A stretch of 64,000 nt of DNA, taken from assembly GCF_000208865.1 (NCBI RefSeq), contig NC_018394.1:4405797-4469796 (forward strand), read 5' to 3'. Both the position numbers and the translations under genes were made by a program. The stretch is from Neospora caninum Liverpool. Its lineage: Eukaryota > Apicomplexa > Conoidasida > Eucoccidiorida > Sarcocystidae. The notes beneath the pieces are model-generated. The model searched no databases, was not told where the DNA came from, and was given only the letters and a program-made list of their open reading frames with translations. Shown here piece by piece: positions 43,701 to 54,921 of this stretch. Within the stretch, counting starts at the first letter, position 1, and every line of letters begins with the position of its first letter.

Positions 43701-46700
43701 CCTCATCGTTAGGCTTGGCAAGCGATTTACCCGTGTCCTCCAGTCTATTCGTTCTTGTTCTCTCTTCTCGCGTCAGCACGCCTTCCCGCTCTTCTCTGCA
43801 AGGCTGCTCTACCTGGTGCCCCTGGCGCCCAGAGGAGTCACTGCAAATCGACTCTGAGCAGGAGCCGTGAATCTGCGGATCGCTACTCGACTGAAGCTGA
43901 CCCAAAGTTCCACTTTTGCCCAAGCCGTTCTCTCCAGTTCTTGCTCTCTCCAAACACTCTCGCGCACGGCCCACATCGAGGACAGCACCTGGAGGCAACT
44001 GAATAGCAGGACGGTCGGGGCGAGATGACGACGAGATATCTTGTCTTACAGCAACCTCCCCCCCGTTTCCTCGCTCTCTCGCCAGCTCGCGTTCCTTCTT
44101 CCGTCCTTGTTCGTTGTCCACTCCTTGCTCGTTTTTATGTAGTCCCTGGCCTTCCCCTGCGCCTTGGGCCCCTGCTCCTTGGGTGTTTGTTTCTCTTGGT
44201 TCTTCTCTCTCTCTGGCATTCTTTTCTGTCGCCTTGTTTTGCGCCCTAGCGCTTAAAGGGGAGACAGAGGCCTGCAGCGAGGGCGGCGGTGCCGGCTCGT
44301 ATGAAAGCGGAGAATTCGAAGGAGGACAAGAGGCTCCAGGCGGAAGAGAAGAGACGACCTGATCCCGCCTCGCGCCTGCTTCGCGTCTTCCCTCTTCCAC
44401 GCTTCCTAACGTGGTGTGTGAAGTGCCTCCGTTCAAGGCGCCGCTGCCAAGAGCATCATCACCTTCCCTCGACGGAGCCAGCCCCGTGGAGCCCAACGCG
44501 CCCGACGTCTGTTCCGTCTCAGACTGGCCGGTGTGTCTACCGGCAGGCAGCCACGGATCTTTCTCGTCGCAGAGGCGAAGTTTCTTCTCCTTTGACGAGA
44601 CGCGCTCGCCGGCTGTTTTTTTCTTTCCTTTTTTGTCGCTGTCTTTGCTCCCTCTCGGGGAACTCCGCGAGCTTTCCTGGCCTCTTCCCCCCCCGGAGGT
44701 CGCGTGTCTCTCCGCGCCGCGTGCCCGGCCGGTGCGCTTGCCTTGGCGACTTTGAGCAGTTTTCTCATCGGCCGAGCCGGCATGCGAACCGCTCGCCGCT
44801 GCTCCGTTGCCATGCGCCTGGGCCGTTCTCTTCCCCGAGAGACCTGAAGCAGAGAGATCTGTCCCGCCGCCGTTACAGACCTGCGCAGAGACACAAGCTA
44901 AGGCAGGCTCGCGAGAACACGAAGGAGAAGAAGAACAAGAAGAGCAAGAGGGCTGGGAAGAAAAGAGAGATGGAGATGAGGAAGAGGAAGAGCCAGCGGA
45001 AGGAGAGGGTCTCCCACTTGGCTGGAACGCTGTTTTTCGCTTCTGAGGTTTTCGGACTCCTGACGTGCCAGGCGAAGATCCAGAAGAAGACTGAAACCTG
45101 CGAGAGAGCGGTATGTCCTCCTCGCTCGAGCTCCTCGAGCTCAGACTGCTCCCTCCAGTCTGCTTAGGCGCTTCTGCTCGAAGTGTCTCCGGTCCCTTTC
45201 CTCTCTTCTCTTTTGCAGAAGCAGACAAAGACGAGGAGGGGCAGGAATCTTCTCTTTCCACTGTCTTCCCGCTGCTCCTGCCTACCTTGGTCTTCTCCGG
45301 TCCCACGCTTTCTCTCCCGCCCCCCTCCTCTGTCTCCACCGTCCCCTTCCTCTCCAGCTCTTCGTCTCTCATCCCTCCGTTTTCCCCACCTGGAAAACCT
45401 TCACTTGGCTTAAACCCTATAGCCGGTGTCTCGCTGCGACGTCGCGTGGAGCTTTCGCCTGCCTTCCGGGTCTTCGTCGTGGGGTAGCTAGCTAGCGCGA
45501 GCTGTTTCGGCGCAGCTGCTTGCTCTCGGCCGCCGCCCTCTGACGTCTCCTTGGAGACGTCAGAGGATTCAGCGGTCTCTTCTTCGGCACCTGCCCCAAG
45601 AGCGCTTCCCGTTCCGCTTGAGGAGTGTGGCGCGACAGGCTTCTGAAGCAGCTGCGCCCGAGTCGCCTTTGCTCGATTCGAGCTCGCGCGCGTCTCTCCG
45701 AGAGAATCGTCTGAGCCAGACACAGGCGCCGCCTTTCTTCCAGGCCTGCTCTCCTCCAGAAGCAGAGAGGAAGAAGGAACCAGAGAGGAAGAAGGAACCA
45801 GAGAGGAAGAAGGAGGGGAAGCGAGAGGAGATTCGCTGTCTCCCGGCCCCGAGGAACGCTGGGAGGCGACGGCAGCCTCTGCCTCCTGAGAACGCCTGGC
45901 GCCTGCCTCACGCTGCGTCTCGGCAGCGACTCCACTGGTCCTTTCTTGAGCGCTCGCAGAGGCCCGGTCGCGCCTCGTGGCTGTCTCCGGGTAGACAGAT
46001 GTGGGGCCTCCTGCGGCCGCTGAGGAGGCTGCCGAGTCCCTGAGGAGAGACAAAGCAGCGGAGGAAGATGAAGCGAAAGACAGAGCAGTACAAGGGGTGA
46101 GAGACGGAAGGACACGGCGTTTCTTCGCTGCGCCTTTCACCTTCGTCTTGCCTTCGCCTTCCTCCGCTCCCTCACTACTACGAGCTGGAGAGAGACCCGC
46201 CCGAGAACGCGCAGCAGACTCCGCGGGCTGAGGCGCTTTTCGTTTGCGTGGGCGACTGGCGGGCGAGGAGACAAGTGAAGAAGACAGCGCTTTCGAAGAG
46301 ATACGGGACGAACCTAAAGAAGGCGAGGACGCCTCTCGAGGTCCTTTTTTCTCGTTCGCTTGCCGCGTCTCTAGGGTTTTCCCACCGGTCGAGAGGGAAG
46401 CGCATGCACGGCTTTCTGCCTTGTCGCCTGCTTCTTCTCCGGCGAGAGCTCGGCACGCGAGACGCCGCGCGGCTTTGCTCGAATCCTCTCCATTCAGAGA
46501 CCCTCCGTCCCGTGCCTCGGCGTCCGGCGAGTCAGCCAGCGCGAGCAGTCTCAGCCTCCCGCGACGCCTGGGGAGCCGTGCGCCTGTTGCCTCTTTCTGA
46601 GGCAAACCGGAAGGGGTTGAGGCGGACGGGGAAGGCGACAAGGCCAAAGGCGCAGAGGAGACAGGCGAATCCGGCAGTAAAGTTGGCCGTGCTTCTCCTG

Positions 46701-47808
46701 TGTCCTGCAACTTCTTAGCTTTCCCTTCTCTCGGCTTCACATCGGAGGCGCACGGCTCCGCCTCGCCGCTCGCTGCTGTCCCTGCGTTTCTGGCGGTTTC
46801 TCTTCTCGACTTCCAGTCTCCCCTCGCCTTCGCGCCTTCCTCCTCGGCTTCTCCCGGAGAGGGCGGAGCGCGGGGTTTCAGTCGAGCTGAGACGCTCGCC
46901 GAGACACGGGCGGGAGACACACTCTGCACACGCGAAGGGGCGCTCGAGGAGTGGGAAGCAGAGACAGAAGAGTGGAGAGGAGAGGAGAGAGAAGCCGCTG
47001 GGAGCGACGAAGACTGAGAAGCAAAAAAGGGAGACTGAGAAGGAAAGAAGGGAGACTGAGAAGGAAAGAAGGGAGACTGAAGTGGACGCAGAAGAGCATC
47101 CCTTCCAGCGCCTGGCTGGGATGACCGGCGGAGTGGAGTGTCGACTCCACTTGACGGTGGAGACGAAGAGGAACCAGAGGAAGATATACTTTGGGCGCGC
47201 CTGGTTTTCCTTTTGCTTTCTCGCTCTTCCGTCTTTCGAGAAACTTCAGACGTCGAAGAAACGCATCCCTTACGTGTCCCGGTCCCTTGCTCTTTCGAGC
47301 CTGTCGCCACTTCTCCGACGCCTCTCTCTCCCCCCGTTCTTCCGTCTCCTTTTTTTTCGAACTCCGTTTGCAGCCCTCCTCTCTCACCATCGCTTCGTGC
47401 TTCTGCTCTTCCTCTTTCACCCTTTTCTTCCCTTCCTTCTTCCCTTTCTGCCTCTCTTTCTTCTTTTTCGCTTTCTTCTTCGTGTTCTACCTCTGTGTCT
47501 TCTCCCCGTTTTCTCGTTTCTCCGTTTCTCTCTTCTGCATAGACGTCCCGCGCTGTCCCCTTTTCCGACGCCCGCGCGTCGCCTGCTTTTTGTTTCGCGA
47601 GCAGCCGGCGGCGGAGGTTCCGCAGATGCAGCGGCGTGGGAGGGCCGAGGCGCTTCGTGGAGGCAGGCAGTTGGAGACCGAGGTGCGTGAGGGCGGCGAC
47701 GAAGGCGTTGATGTCCTTCGACTTCAGTTTGAGCTCGGCGAGGAGAAGTTGATGGAAACCGGACACCTGGTGGAGCAGATCTTCGACAACGGCCACGCTC
47801 TCTCGCAT
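37728..47808 (-). CDS. Giant Ser/Glu/Arg-rich protein with C-terminal TFIIS N-terminal (LW) domain (3 exons)
   Basis: Exons are 47808-39013, 38461-38372 and 37859-37728; all joins are phase 0 and the total is 3005 residues. Residues 1-70 are helical (MRESVAVVEDLLHQVSGFHQ, INAFVAALTHLGLQLPAS). About 2850 residues of low complexity follow: RS/RE-rich stretches (REKEERRSESGSNRKGDEG), poly-Ser, and acidic blocks. The C-terminus forms a TFIIS N-terminal helical bundle across all three exons: TLKRELEETLVCD, then LLVETHRLLVHQLPVPLMLR with ILK, then PTGLGRTVQAVVRH and LGSLARRIVTALK. These match the family pattern LLKxTxIGxxVxxLxxH...I..LAKxLVxxWK. Such domains occur in TFIIS, IWS1/Spn1, Elongin A, MED26 and LEDGF partners and bind disordered partners in elongation complexes. 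The exon 3 acceptor is chosen as AAG at 37860 by phase. An upstream in-frame ATG at 47976 is possible but less likely. Confidence 0.68.
38045..38170. repeat. TA/CATATA simple repeat near the last intron
   Basis: Alternating TA and TATATGCATATATG-like sequence lies in the intron between the exons ending at 38372 and starting at 37859 of the LW-domain gene. Confidence 0.85.
42080..42580. repeat. 42-bp coding minisatellite (poly-Ser/Leu on the minus strand)
   Basis: Roughly twelve imperfect copies of a 42-base purine-rich unit (GAAGAGGAAGAAGCCGAGAG plus GAAGAAGAGGAAGAGAGAGA) occur. On the coding minus strand each unit gives a 14-residue LSASSSSSLSSSSS repeat. The plus strand is also open (Glu/Arg-rich, frame 41726-42637), which is a by-product of the composition. 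Variants with AGAGAGGGAGAGG mark higher-order duplication. Confidence 0.92.
42963..42978. repeat. GGTGTA-type palindrome in the LW-domain gene
   Basis: This is a perfect 16-base palindrome, GGGTGTACGTACACCC. The coding strand reads Pro-Gly-Val-Arg-Thr-Pro in the disordered region. Confidence 0.8.
45770..45825. repeat. 21-bp coding repeat (SSLVPSS)
   Basis: Three near-identical copies of GAGGAAGAAGGAACCAGA-type units occur. The minus strand encodes the heptad SSLVPSS repeated in the giant LW-domain protein. Confidence 0.85.
47015..47085. repeat. 24-bp coding repeat (SQSPFFPS)
   Basis: Three copies of GGGAGACTGAGAAGGAAAGA-type units occur. The minus strand encodes tandem QSPFFPS octads near the N-terminal third of the giant protein. 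Confidence 0.9.
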
Positions 47809-50082
47809 GCTGAACGCACACGCGCGCGAAACCCCAGTACTTACGCCAAGAGAGGCAACGCCCAGACGCGCCGACCGGCGGGCTGTTCGGGGTCTGTGAG
47901 ATGCGAGAGAAAGCGAAGAAATCAGACGGCAGGGATCAGAACCTAGACGTGTAAGACAGGTAGGAAAGAGGGACAATCTCAGGGAAGAACGTGTGTGACT
48001 CCTGAGAAGGGACGAAGGCCAGGCAATCAGAGGGACAGGGGAGCGCAGTCACGGGTCTTTAGGGCGCGGTCGGGGGGGGAGCATTCCTACGTTTATTCAA
48101 ACTACTTTTTCTGGGAAACTCTACCTGGCGACGTGCTGCTTCGCTTGGTTAAGAGGATCCACCCTGAGAAGAAGACTGCAGAGATCTGCGCCTCCGCTGC
48201 TCCATGGCTGATAGTCTCGGAGAATGCCATCTTCCTCAACTTCCATCTTTTGCTTTGCTCGACACGGCCCCTCTTGCTCTCTCCCGTGAGAACCAAGGCG
48301 AATCGCTCCTCGTCCTCGAATCCCTCCCCTCGACTCTCCGTTCGGCCTTCTCTGCCTCTTTCGCTACTTCAGTCTAGTCTTCTCTTCCTTCTCTGTTTCT
48401 CGCGCGCCTCTTTCTTCTGCCATTCCGGTGTCTAGACGGCACCCAGCCATCGCTAGAGCCGCGTTGAGGCCGCTTGTGCGAACTGCTGCTCAATTCATGA
48501 ACTTCTTTTTTGGTGCGCCCTTCTGCGCTTTTCGCTGCATGCGTCTGCTCGAGAAGAGCCCCTCTCTCCTTTGTCGCCACAAAACGCCGGAGAGACCAGC
48601 AACGGGGGTTGCCGCGCCTCACCCAACGCGCCCAACCGAAACGAGGCTCGCTCGACTTTTCCCTCTGGGCACCCTTGGTGTCACGGTTGTTCTCTCCTTT
48701 TTCCTGCATGAAGCATCCACTTCCCTTCTCCCTGTTTCACAAAGTCGGCGCTCTGTAGGTTACTTTTGCAACTGCTCATCGGCGCACGCCGGGATTGGGC
48801 TTCTGCCCTCGAAGCGTCGTCGTGCCGCCAATCTCCTGCCGGGGCTGGGGGCCTGCGGTTTGAGAACGTTTGATGGAAACGACTAAAACCGATTTCTTCC
48901 TTTCGTTTCCCTCCCGAGACAAACGCGTCGTGCCTTTTCTTCACTACCGCCTCGTTTGCTCCCTCGATTCCCTTTTTTGGCCGCGGCAACTCAAACCGAT
49001 AACTGCTCGAGCGAACGCACACACTGGCGCGGTGAGCAGACATGCAGTGTACGTACACCTGACGCCACACAGCGGCGGCATACGCCACGGAGAACCGGCA
49101 GAAGAAACCCCTTCCTGGTCTCCGAGGAGGTTGGTTTTCGTTCTCCCTGGGGGAAGCCCCTCGTTCCTGCCCTTGGTTGGGAAAAGGTTCGTTTCCTTGT
49201 TTCCGCGAAAACGAGACACACGCGCTCCCGCGCACGAGGTCACGGGCATCCGCGAGGCATGCTGGCACGGCGCCGAGTGAGTCGAGTGAACGCACAGGAA
49301 AGGCTCGCGTTTCCCGGCGCGTTTTCGCAGACAGGAAGAACAGGAAGGCGCTGCTCTGCAGGCAGACCGAAAAAGCAGAAAAACGGGGTGAAACGGATGA
49401 TTACAGCGGAGGCGGCCTTCCAGACTCACCGTTTTTGCTGTCGGGGTGTGCTGCGCAGTGGACGAAAACACCACGGCGGCACAGAATAGAGAGGGCTAGC
49501 GGAACCGAGAGCAGATCGAAGAGGTGGAAAGAACGGAGAAGCCAGAAAAAACAAGGGAACGGGGGAAAACAAACACAGAAAAAAGCACTTTGTTCTCGTA
49601 AGGAGACGCGGCGAAGAGACACGAAAAACACACCACACACTCCGTCACACGCTCCCCGTTTTCCGCTTTTTTGAGGCACACGCGGGGGAGCGCGAGCGCT
49701 GCCGCACAGACACCCACGACTCCTTCCCAAGTGGCGCACTTGACACATGATTTACAGAAAAGTATTTGTATATCCCAACTCTATGCATGTGGAAATACTA
49801 CTTAAGAACATACATATCCGTAGAGCATGTACGCCTGTGTGTTAGCGTGGACAGGGAGAGGGCTGGAAACGCTGGCTAGGAGAAGAGGCGCCTTCGTCGG
49901 CGCTGCGTTGACGGCTGCTTCGGCTTTCCCCTCGGTCAAGAAGCCTTCTCAAGCCACCGGAACGAAGATGGACCGCCTGCCTCTCCGTATCTTCGAACAA
50001 GCAAAGCGCCACACTAAAGATGAAACGCCTCCACCTGCTCCCCGAGTGTGCGAGGCTCCGCCTGTGCCTCCGTCTTTCCTGT
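47809..50082. other. Intergenic region upstream of the LW-domain gene
   Basis: This is about 2.3 kb and should hold the promoter of the minus-strand giant gene and the 3' UTR of the minus-strand gene ending at 50083. Several overlapping frames on both strands lack motifs. A palindrome GTGTACGTACAC lies at 49047-49058. Confidence 0.45.
49047..49058. repeat. GTGTACGTACAC palindrome, non-coding
   Basis: A perfect 12-base palindrome of the same core as the coding GGTGTA-NN-TACACC elements, in the intergenic region. Confidence 0.6.
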
Positions 50083-51959
50083 CTACAGGCGTTTCCGCGC
50101 CTCTTCCTGCCATGTGTTGGAAGATAGCGTTTGCGCGCTGCATTCCTCGCGATGTCGGTACACTCTGCCCAGCACGCGCAAGAGATATTCCCACACATTT
50201 CGCGATTTTCCTCTCTTCATAGATGTCTCTAGGGCCCGGGCAAGAGCTCGGAGGGCAACCAAGCCCAGAAGTCTCTGTTCCTCTGGCCTTTTTGTCTCTT
50301 TGCCGTCTCTTTTCGGCCCACTTCTGTTTCTCTCTGTCGCTTGCTCTTCCTGTTTCCTGACCCTCTGTGTCTCTCCCTTTCGCTCGATCTGTTTTTCCCA
50401 CCTCTGTCGGTCGGCTTTTCTGTGTCATGGCGGCCAGCTCCTATCCGCAAGCATCTGGCTTTCTCTCCCTTTTGTCTTCCGAGGCGAAAGAAAGAGATCT
50501 GCCGCGTTCTCTACAGCGTTCCTGCGCTGGCGGCTGAGGCATGCGAAGCACAAACGCTCGCTCTATCTCCCTGTGCTGCGGAGTGCCTTCTAAATGCGAG
50601 CAGGGTCAGAGTGGCAGGTTGCCGCCCTCGCGAAAACGCTCTCTGCACAGCTGATGAAATGAGAAAAAAACGTTGAAAACACCGGAAACAGAGAGGAGCC
50701 TTAAGCAGCTGTTCGGACAGTAGTAAAGCTTTGCGCTGGGCAGAGGACTGGGGAACCGATTCGAACCCTCGCCGGCTGTCTCTCTCTTCTAATCGCTCTC
50801 TCGTCTTCTTCGTCCGAACCTCCTTTGGAGGTTTCCTCTTTGTCTCTTTTTGCTTCTTATTCCTTCTGTGTTCCTCTCGTTCTCTTCCGTGATGGCAGCG
50901 ATTCACAGAGGCGCATGCACGCAGAGAAACAACAGTCCTCTCTCCTTCCGAAACCACCCCACCACCGGCAACTGGTGCCTCTCCGCTCCAAGGGTAGGGC
51001 AGCGAAACCGCGCGAGCAATGGAAACCGGTTAAAGCAGCTAAATGGGTTGGTTTTCAATACCCTACGACATTAAGGCTATTCCGCTTCGGTCACAAGGAA
51101 GAAAAAGAGATGGACGGCTCAGAAAGGATCCCTTGTGGAAGAAACGAGAGACCAAGCAAGAGAGGCAGAGCGAAGAAGACAGAGACGACGGAAGAGAGAG
51201 AAAAGAAGAAACGGAGAGAAAAACAAAGAGAGAGAGAAGGCGAGAGAAAGAGAGGAAGGTAAAGGAAGAAGGACGAGACACAGAGACAAAATCAGGCACC
51301 GCGAGACGAAGCCGAGAACCCATTTGCATCTGTTTCCGAGGTTCGTTCCTTTCCGAGAGGAGATGGATCAAGCTTGAAAGAAATACACAAAAACAGAAGC
51401 GGCCCATTCGTCGTTTTCCACTTCCCCTCTCTTTTTTCACGGGAAAAGGGGAAAGAGACAAAACGGAGAGAAAGGTGGGAGAGGACGAAAATGAACGGGG
51501 CGCGAAAATGGCGAGAACAGAGAAGAAAGAAGCACAAACAAAAGCGCAACGGAAAAGAAACAAACGTGTGCCTCCTTTCCGCCAGCGTTTCAGCCTTCCA
51601 TCTGCACGTCTCCGTTCTCTCAGCTTCCGTCTCCGTTCTCCCTGTCTCTCTCTTCTTTGTTAAATGATTTTGTCTTTCGATTGCCGCCATCGAGAAGTCC
51701 GACACTCCCGCCTCACGCTGTCTAGACACTGGAGACACCGCAAGTCAGCAAAATGCTCTGCACGGCAGCCTTCCCTGTTTCCCGTCTCGCGAGAGCTGAA
51801 CAGAAGACGCGCCACAAACGAGTTGAGAGATCTCTTCTGTGCGCTCGAAACAGACATGCAACTTCCAACAGACACACGTCTCTGAATTTCTGCTTGCACT
51901 TCGCAATTTATGTACACGGGTTACCACAAATACGTGTGTGTAGATATGCATCTATAAAT

Positions 51960-52003
<44 letters not shown>

Positions 52004-52109
52004 AGCTACTGGTGTTAACGTATCAACATGCAGGCGCAATTCTTGTACACCCACAACCATGTTTCTACACACACATCCGCCCACAAGCACATATACATAC
52101 ACCCATGCA

Positions 52110-52141
<32 letters not shown>

Positions 52142-54153
52142 GATATCTGTGTGTGTATTGTACGTTGGTGTTGAGATAGCTGTGTGGGTCGAGTCCTTTG
52201 GAGCCTCTGTTTTTCGCGTTTTTTGTTTTTCCACGCACAGCTCCTCACCTGTTTTCCTGGTCTTGTCTGGCCGGTTCAGTTCGTTTTTTACGAAGACTTC
52301 GAGTCCGTCTTCTCTGCGCAAAATCTTCAGGAGGCGCACACCTGCCTCCTGCCGCCCCTCGAGACGCACCTCCGGCGCCAGCGCCGCCAGGGCCGTCCGA
52401 ACAGCGCAGACTGCCGGGAACTCGTCGGCAGAGTAGACGACCACGAACGCGCCCGAGAACGCGCAGCGGGGCGGTCGGTCTATATTCGGAGACCCGCTCG
52501 GCGCCGAAGGAAAGCAGAGACCAGAGAGACGCGCGGCGTCGTCATGGAGACAAGTGGCCAGCGCGGAGACCCATGACGGTGCATGCGCCGCTCTGCCTCG
52601 ACTTCGCAGGACAGTGTGTCGAAGCACGCCAGGCAATTCCAGAGGAAAGAAAGACGACGAAGAAGAGGAAGAAGAGGGAGGCGAAGACGAGGAAGGAGAA
52701 GAGGGAGACGAGGAAGAGAGAGGCTGCATTTGTCGCACCGCATTTTGGAGGATGCATGTGCGTGGGAGGTGAGCAGCGTTCGTTGTGATGGTGAGGGGGG
52801 CGGTGGGAACGCCTGAGATTGCAGGCTGCGGCGCGTAGGAAGGCAGAGAAAGAGGAAGAAAGAGAGCGCGATGTTTGTAGAGAGGGTACCGCCGGGGCAA
52901 AGGATTGTGGGCCATGCGCCACGGGAAGATGCGCGGGATCGGGCGTCTCGGCTCCACTCGAGATTTCCTGAAGAAAGACAAGGACACACATTCGATGATC
53001 ATTTCGCATTTGTCCGGTTGAAAACGAAGCATGTGGAGCACGAAACAAAGCACAGGGGAACAGGGGAACAGTTTTCCACGTCTTTTGAGAAAAGCGGAAG
53101 AAGAGACAGGTCCACGTGTGTGGACAAGAGACAGGTGAGGAGAGACACCAGAGGAGACGGAGGGAGACCGGGCTGTCGTTGACAAATACGAGAACGCTGA
53201 AAAAGCACAGGAGGAAAGGGTTGCATCTCACTGAGAGGGGACCGTTGAAAGGTGAGAGGGACAGAGAAAAGGAGACAAAGAAGGCATGTATTTTTTGGGA
53301 AGAAGATGCCTCTTTCGGCGAGGCGTGCTCGAGACGCACACAGTCTGGAGAAACAGAGAGATTGAGGTAGCGAGAGAAAAAGTAGAAAGGCGAGAGAAAA
53401 AGGACAGAAGCGAGAGAAAAAGGACAGAAGCGAGAGAAACTCTGGTCTGCGAGCTTCGCAGACGGCGCATCTGGAAGAGAGAGAGACGAGGAGGAGAGAA
53501 GAACGGGAAGAGCCATATCGAGGAGAGAGGTCGGTTTGTCGCGGTTTTGGCCGAAGCGTGAAGCGTGAAACGACTGTTTTTCGCGTGTTTTCTCTCCTCG
53601 TTCCCCTCGACGGTTTCCGATCTCTCCGGGAGGGAACGCCACCCTTTTCCGAGAGAAGCAGAAGAAAGGAGACTTACGGTGGGAGGCGCATGAAGGCTCG
53701 CCACTCCGCGCGATTTTTGAAGGAGACAAAACGCGAGAAGGAAGCAAGAGGCCAGAGGCGGTCTCTCGCGGTTTCGGCGACGGAGAGACAGGCAGGAGGG
53801 CGAGGCGAGAAACTCAAAGAGGCAGAGGAACTGTCAGGCACGTCCGAGAGAGACAGCGAAGCAGAAGACGCAGAAGGAGAAGATCGACAAGGCGAAGAGG
53901 ACAGGGCGGTTACACTAGTTACTCGATAGCAGCAGGAAGGAGACAAGGAGGGTGAAGGAGGAAGAGAGGGAGAAGAGAGAGAAGAAAGGAAAGAGCGAGA
54001 AGAAAAAGAAGAGATCGATGCATGCAAAGAGGAGAGAGATGGACGGAGAGAGGATTCGAGACGCAGTGGAGAGCGCACCGAAGGAGAACGAAGACGAGAG
54101 GCGACCAGGCTTTTGTTGAGGAGGCAGCGAGCCTCCAGACCCCCCCCTGCCAT
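50083..54153 (-). CDS. Unrecognised 446-residue protein, possibly mitochondrial (3 exons)
   Basis: Proposed exons are 54153-53678 (phase 2 end at GTAAGT), 52967-52249 (pyrimidine-TTCAG acceptor, GTGAGG donor) and 50228-50083; the phases match and total 1341 nt. The N-terminus MAGGGLEARCLLNKSLVASR is Arg/Leu-rich without acid residues beyond one Glu, like a mitochondrial presequence. A Ser-rich linker follows. The middle contains WRAFMRLPP and a poly-Ser run. The best-folded part is AFVVVYSADEFPAVCAVRTA, then RLLKILRREDGLEVFVKNEL, and the last exon gives NVWEYLLRVLGRVYRHREEC. The alternation of a strand, helix and a later acidic strand resembles a thioredoxin-like fold, but no CxxC is present and I cannot name a family. 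Exon 3 has a weak TAG acceptor and a 2-kb intron before it, so the end is the least certain. It is divergent from the PIH1 gene. Confidence 0.5.
51958..52141. repeat. TA microsatellites in a long intron
   Basis: Alternating TA runs at 51958-52001 and 52120-52141 are separated by CACACCCACA-rich sequence, in the intron before the exon at 50228. The same intron has a polypurine stretch on the plus strand at about 51095-51260. Confidence 0.88.
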
Positions 54154-54921
54154 GTTTTACAAAAAGTGAAAGCAAAAAGACAAAGAACATAAAACACAGA
54201 GAAAAAGAAGAAGGGAAAGAGAAGGGGAAAGCGACAGGGAAAGGGAAAGCGAAAGGGAAAAAGAGGAGAGGCAGGAGAACCACAGGGCGGGTTGGCCTGT
54301 GTCGTTAAGAACTCCGATCACAGACACACAGACCCACACCCGCCGGAAAAAGCGCATGCCATTAACGGAGCAGATGGAAAGAGAGGACGGAAAAGGAAAA
54401 AGAAGTGGAACTGGGCATTGCTGCCTCGCACGGCTCTTTTTATGCGGCACAGAGGAGCATCTCGGGCGCATGCTGGGAAAGTCGATGGTTCGCCTTCGCT
54501 GTCTGCGACTCGCACACGCATTTCCCGACTGTGTCGCAGCATCTACGCGATCTCTCTCTCTCTCGCTCTTGTGCTCTTTTCTCTCTCCTCTCTACATTTT
54601 GTAGACACATTTAAGTGCACGCCTTCGAGAGCCTCCATCTTCCCCGCTCCTCCTCTCTTCTCTCTTTCCCCCTCTGTCTCCTGATGCTCGTCTTTCTGCT
54701 TTCCTCTCTCCCTTGCCTGTTTGCGTTCTCTCGCGTGCTGTGCACGACTTGGGCTTCCGCAGCGCACCTATTCGTGCCCTTTTGAGTGCGGAGAAGGCGA
54801 AGTTGACTCTGTCTCTTGAGGTCTTGCCGCTTCCTTCTCGCTCCGTCGTTCTGCCCAGTTCGCGCTTTCCTCATTGCCGCCTTTCCGCGCAGATCGACCG
54901 CCGCGAAAAGCTCGTCTTCCC
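54154..54921. promoter_or_regulatory. Bidirectional promoter region
   Basis: These 768 bases separate the divergent start codons at 54153 (minus) and 54922 (plus). They are purine-rich on the plus strand next to the minus-strand gene (about 54170-54285) and pyrimidine-rich next to the PIH1 start (about 54545-54720), so both transcripts would have CT-rich leaders. I see no individual element I can name. Confidence 0.45.

Noticed and set aside
41856..43721. 621-codon minus-strand frame overlapping the giant gene
   Set aside because: It is a different frame of the same low-complexity sequence, without domains; the frame used contains the N-terminal helices and joins in phase to the LW domain.
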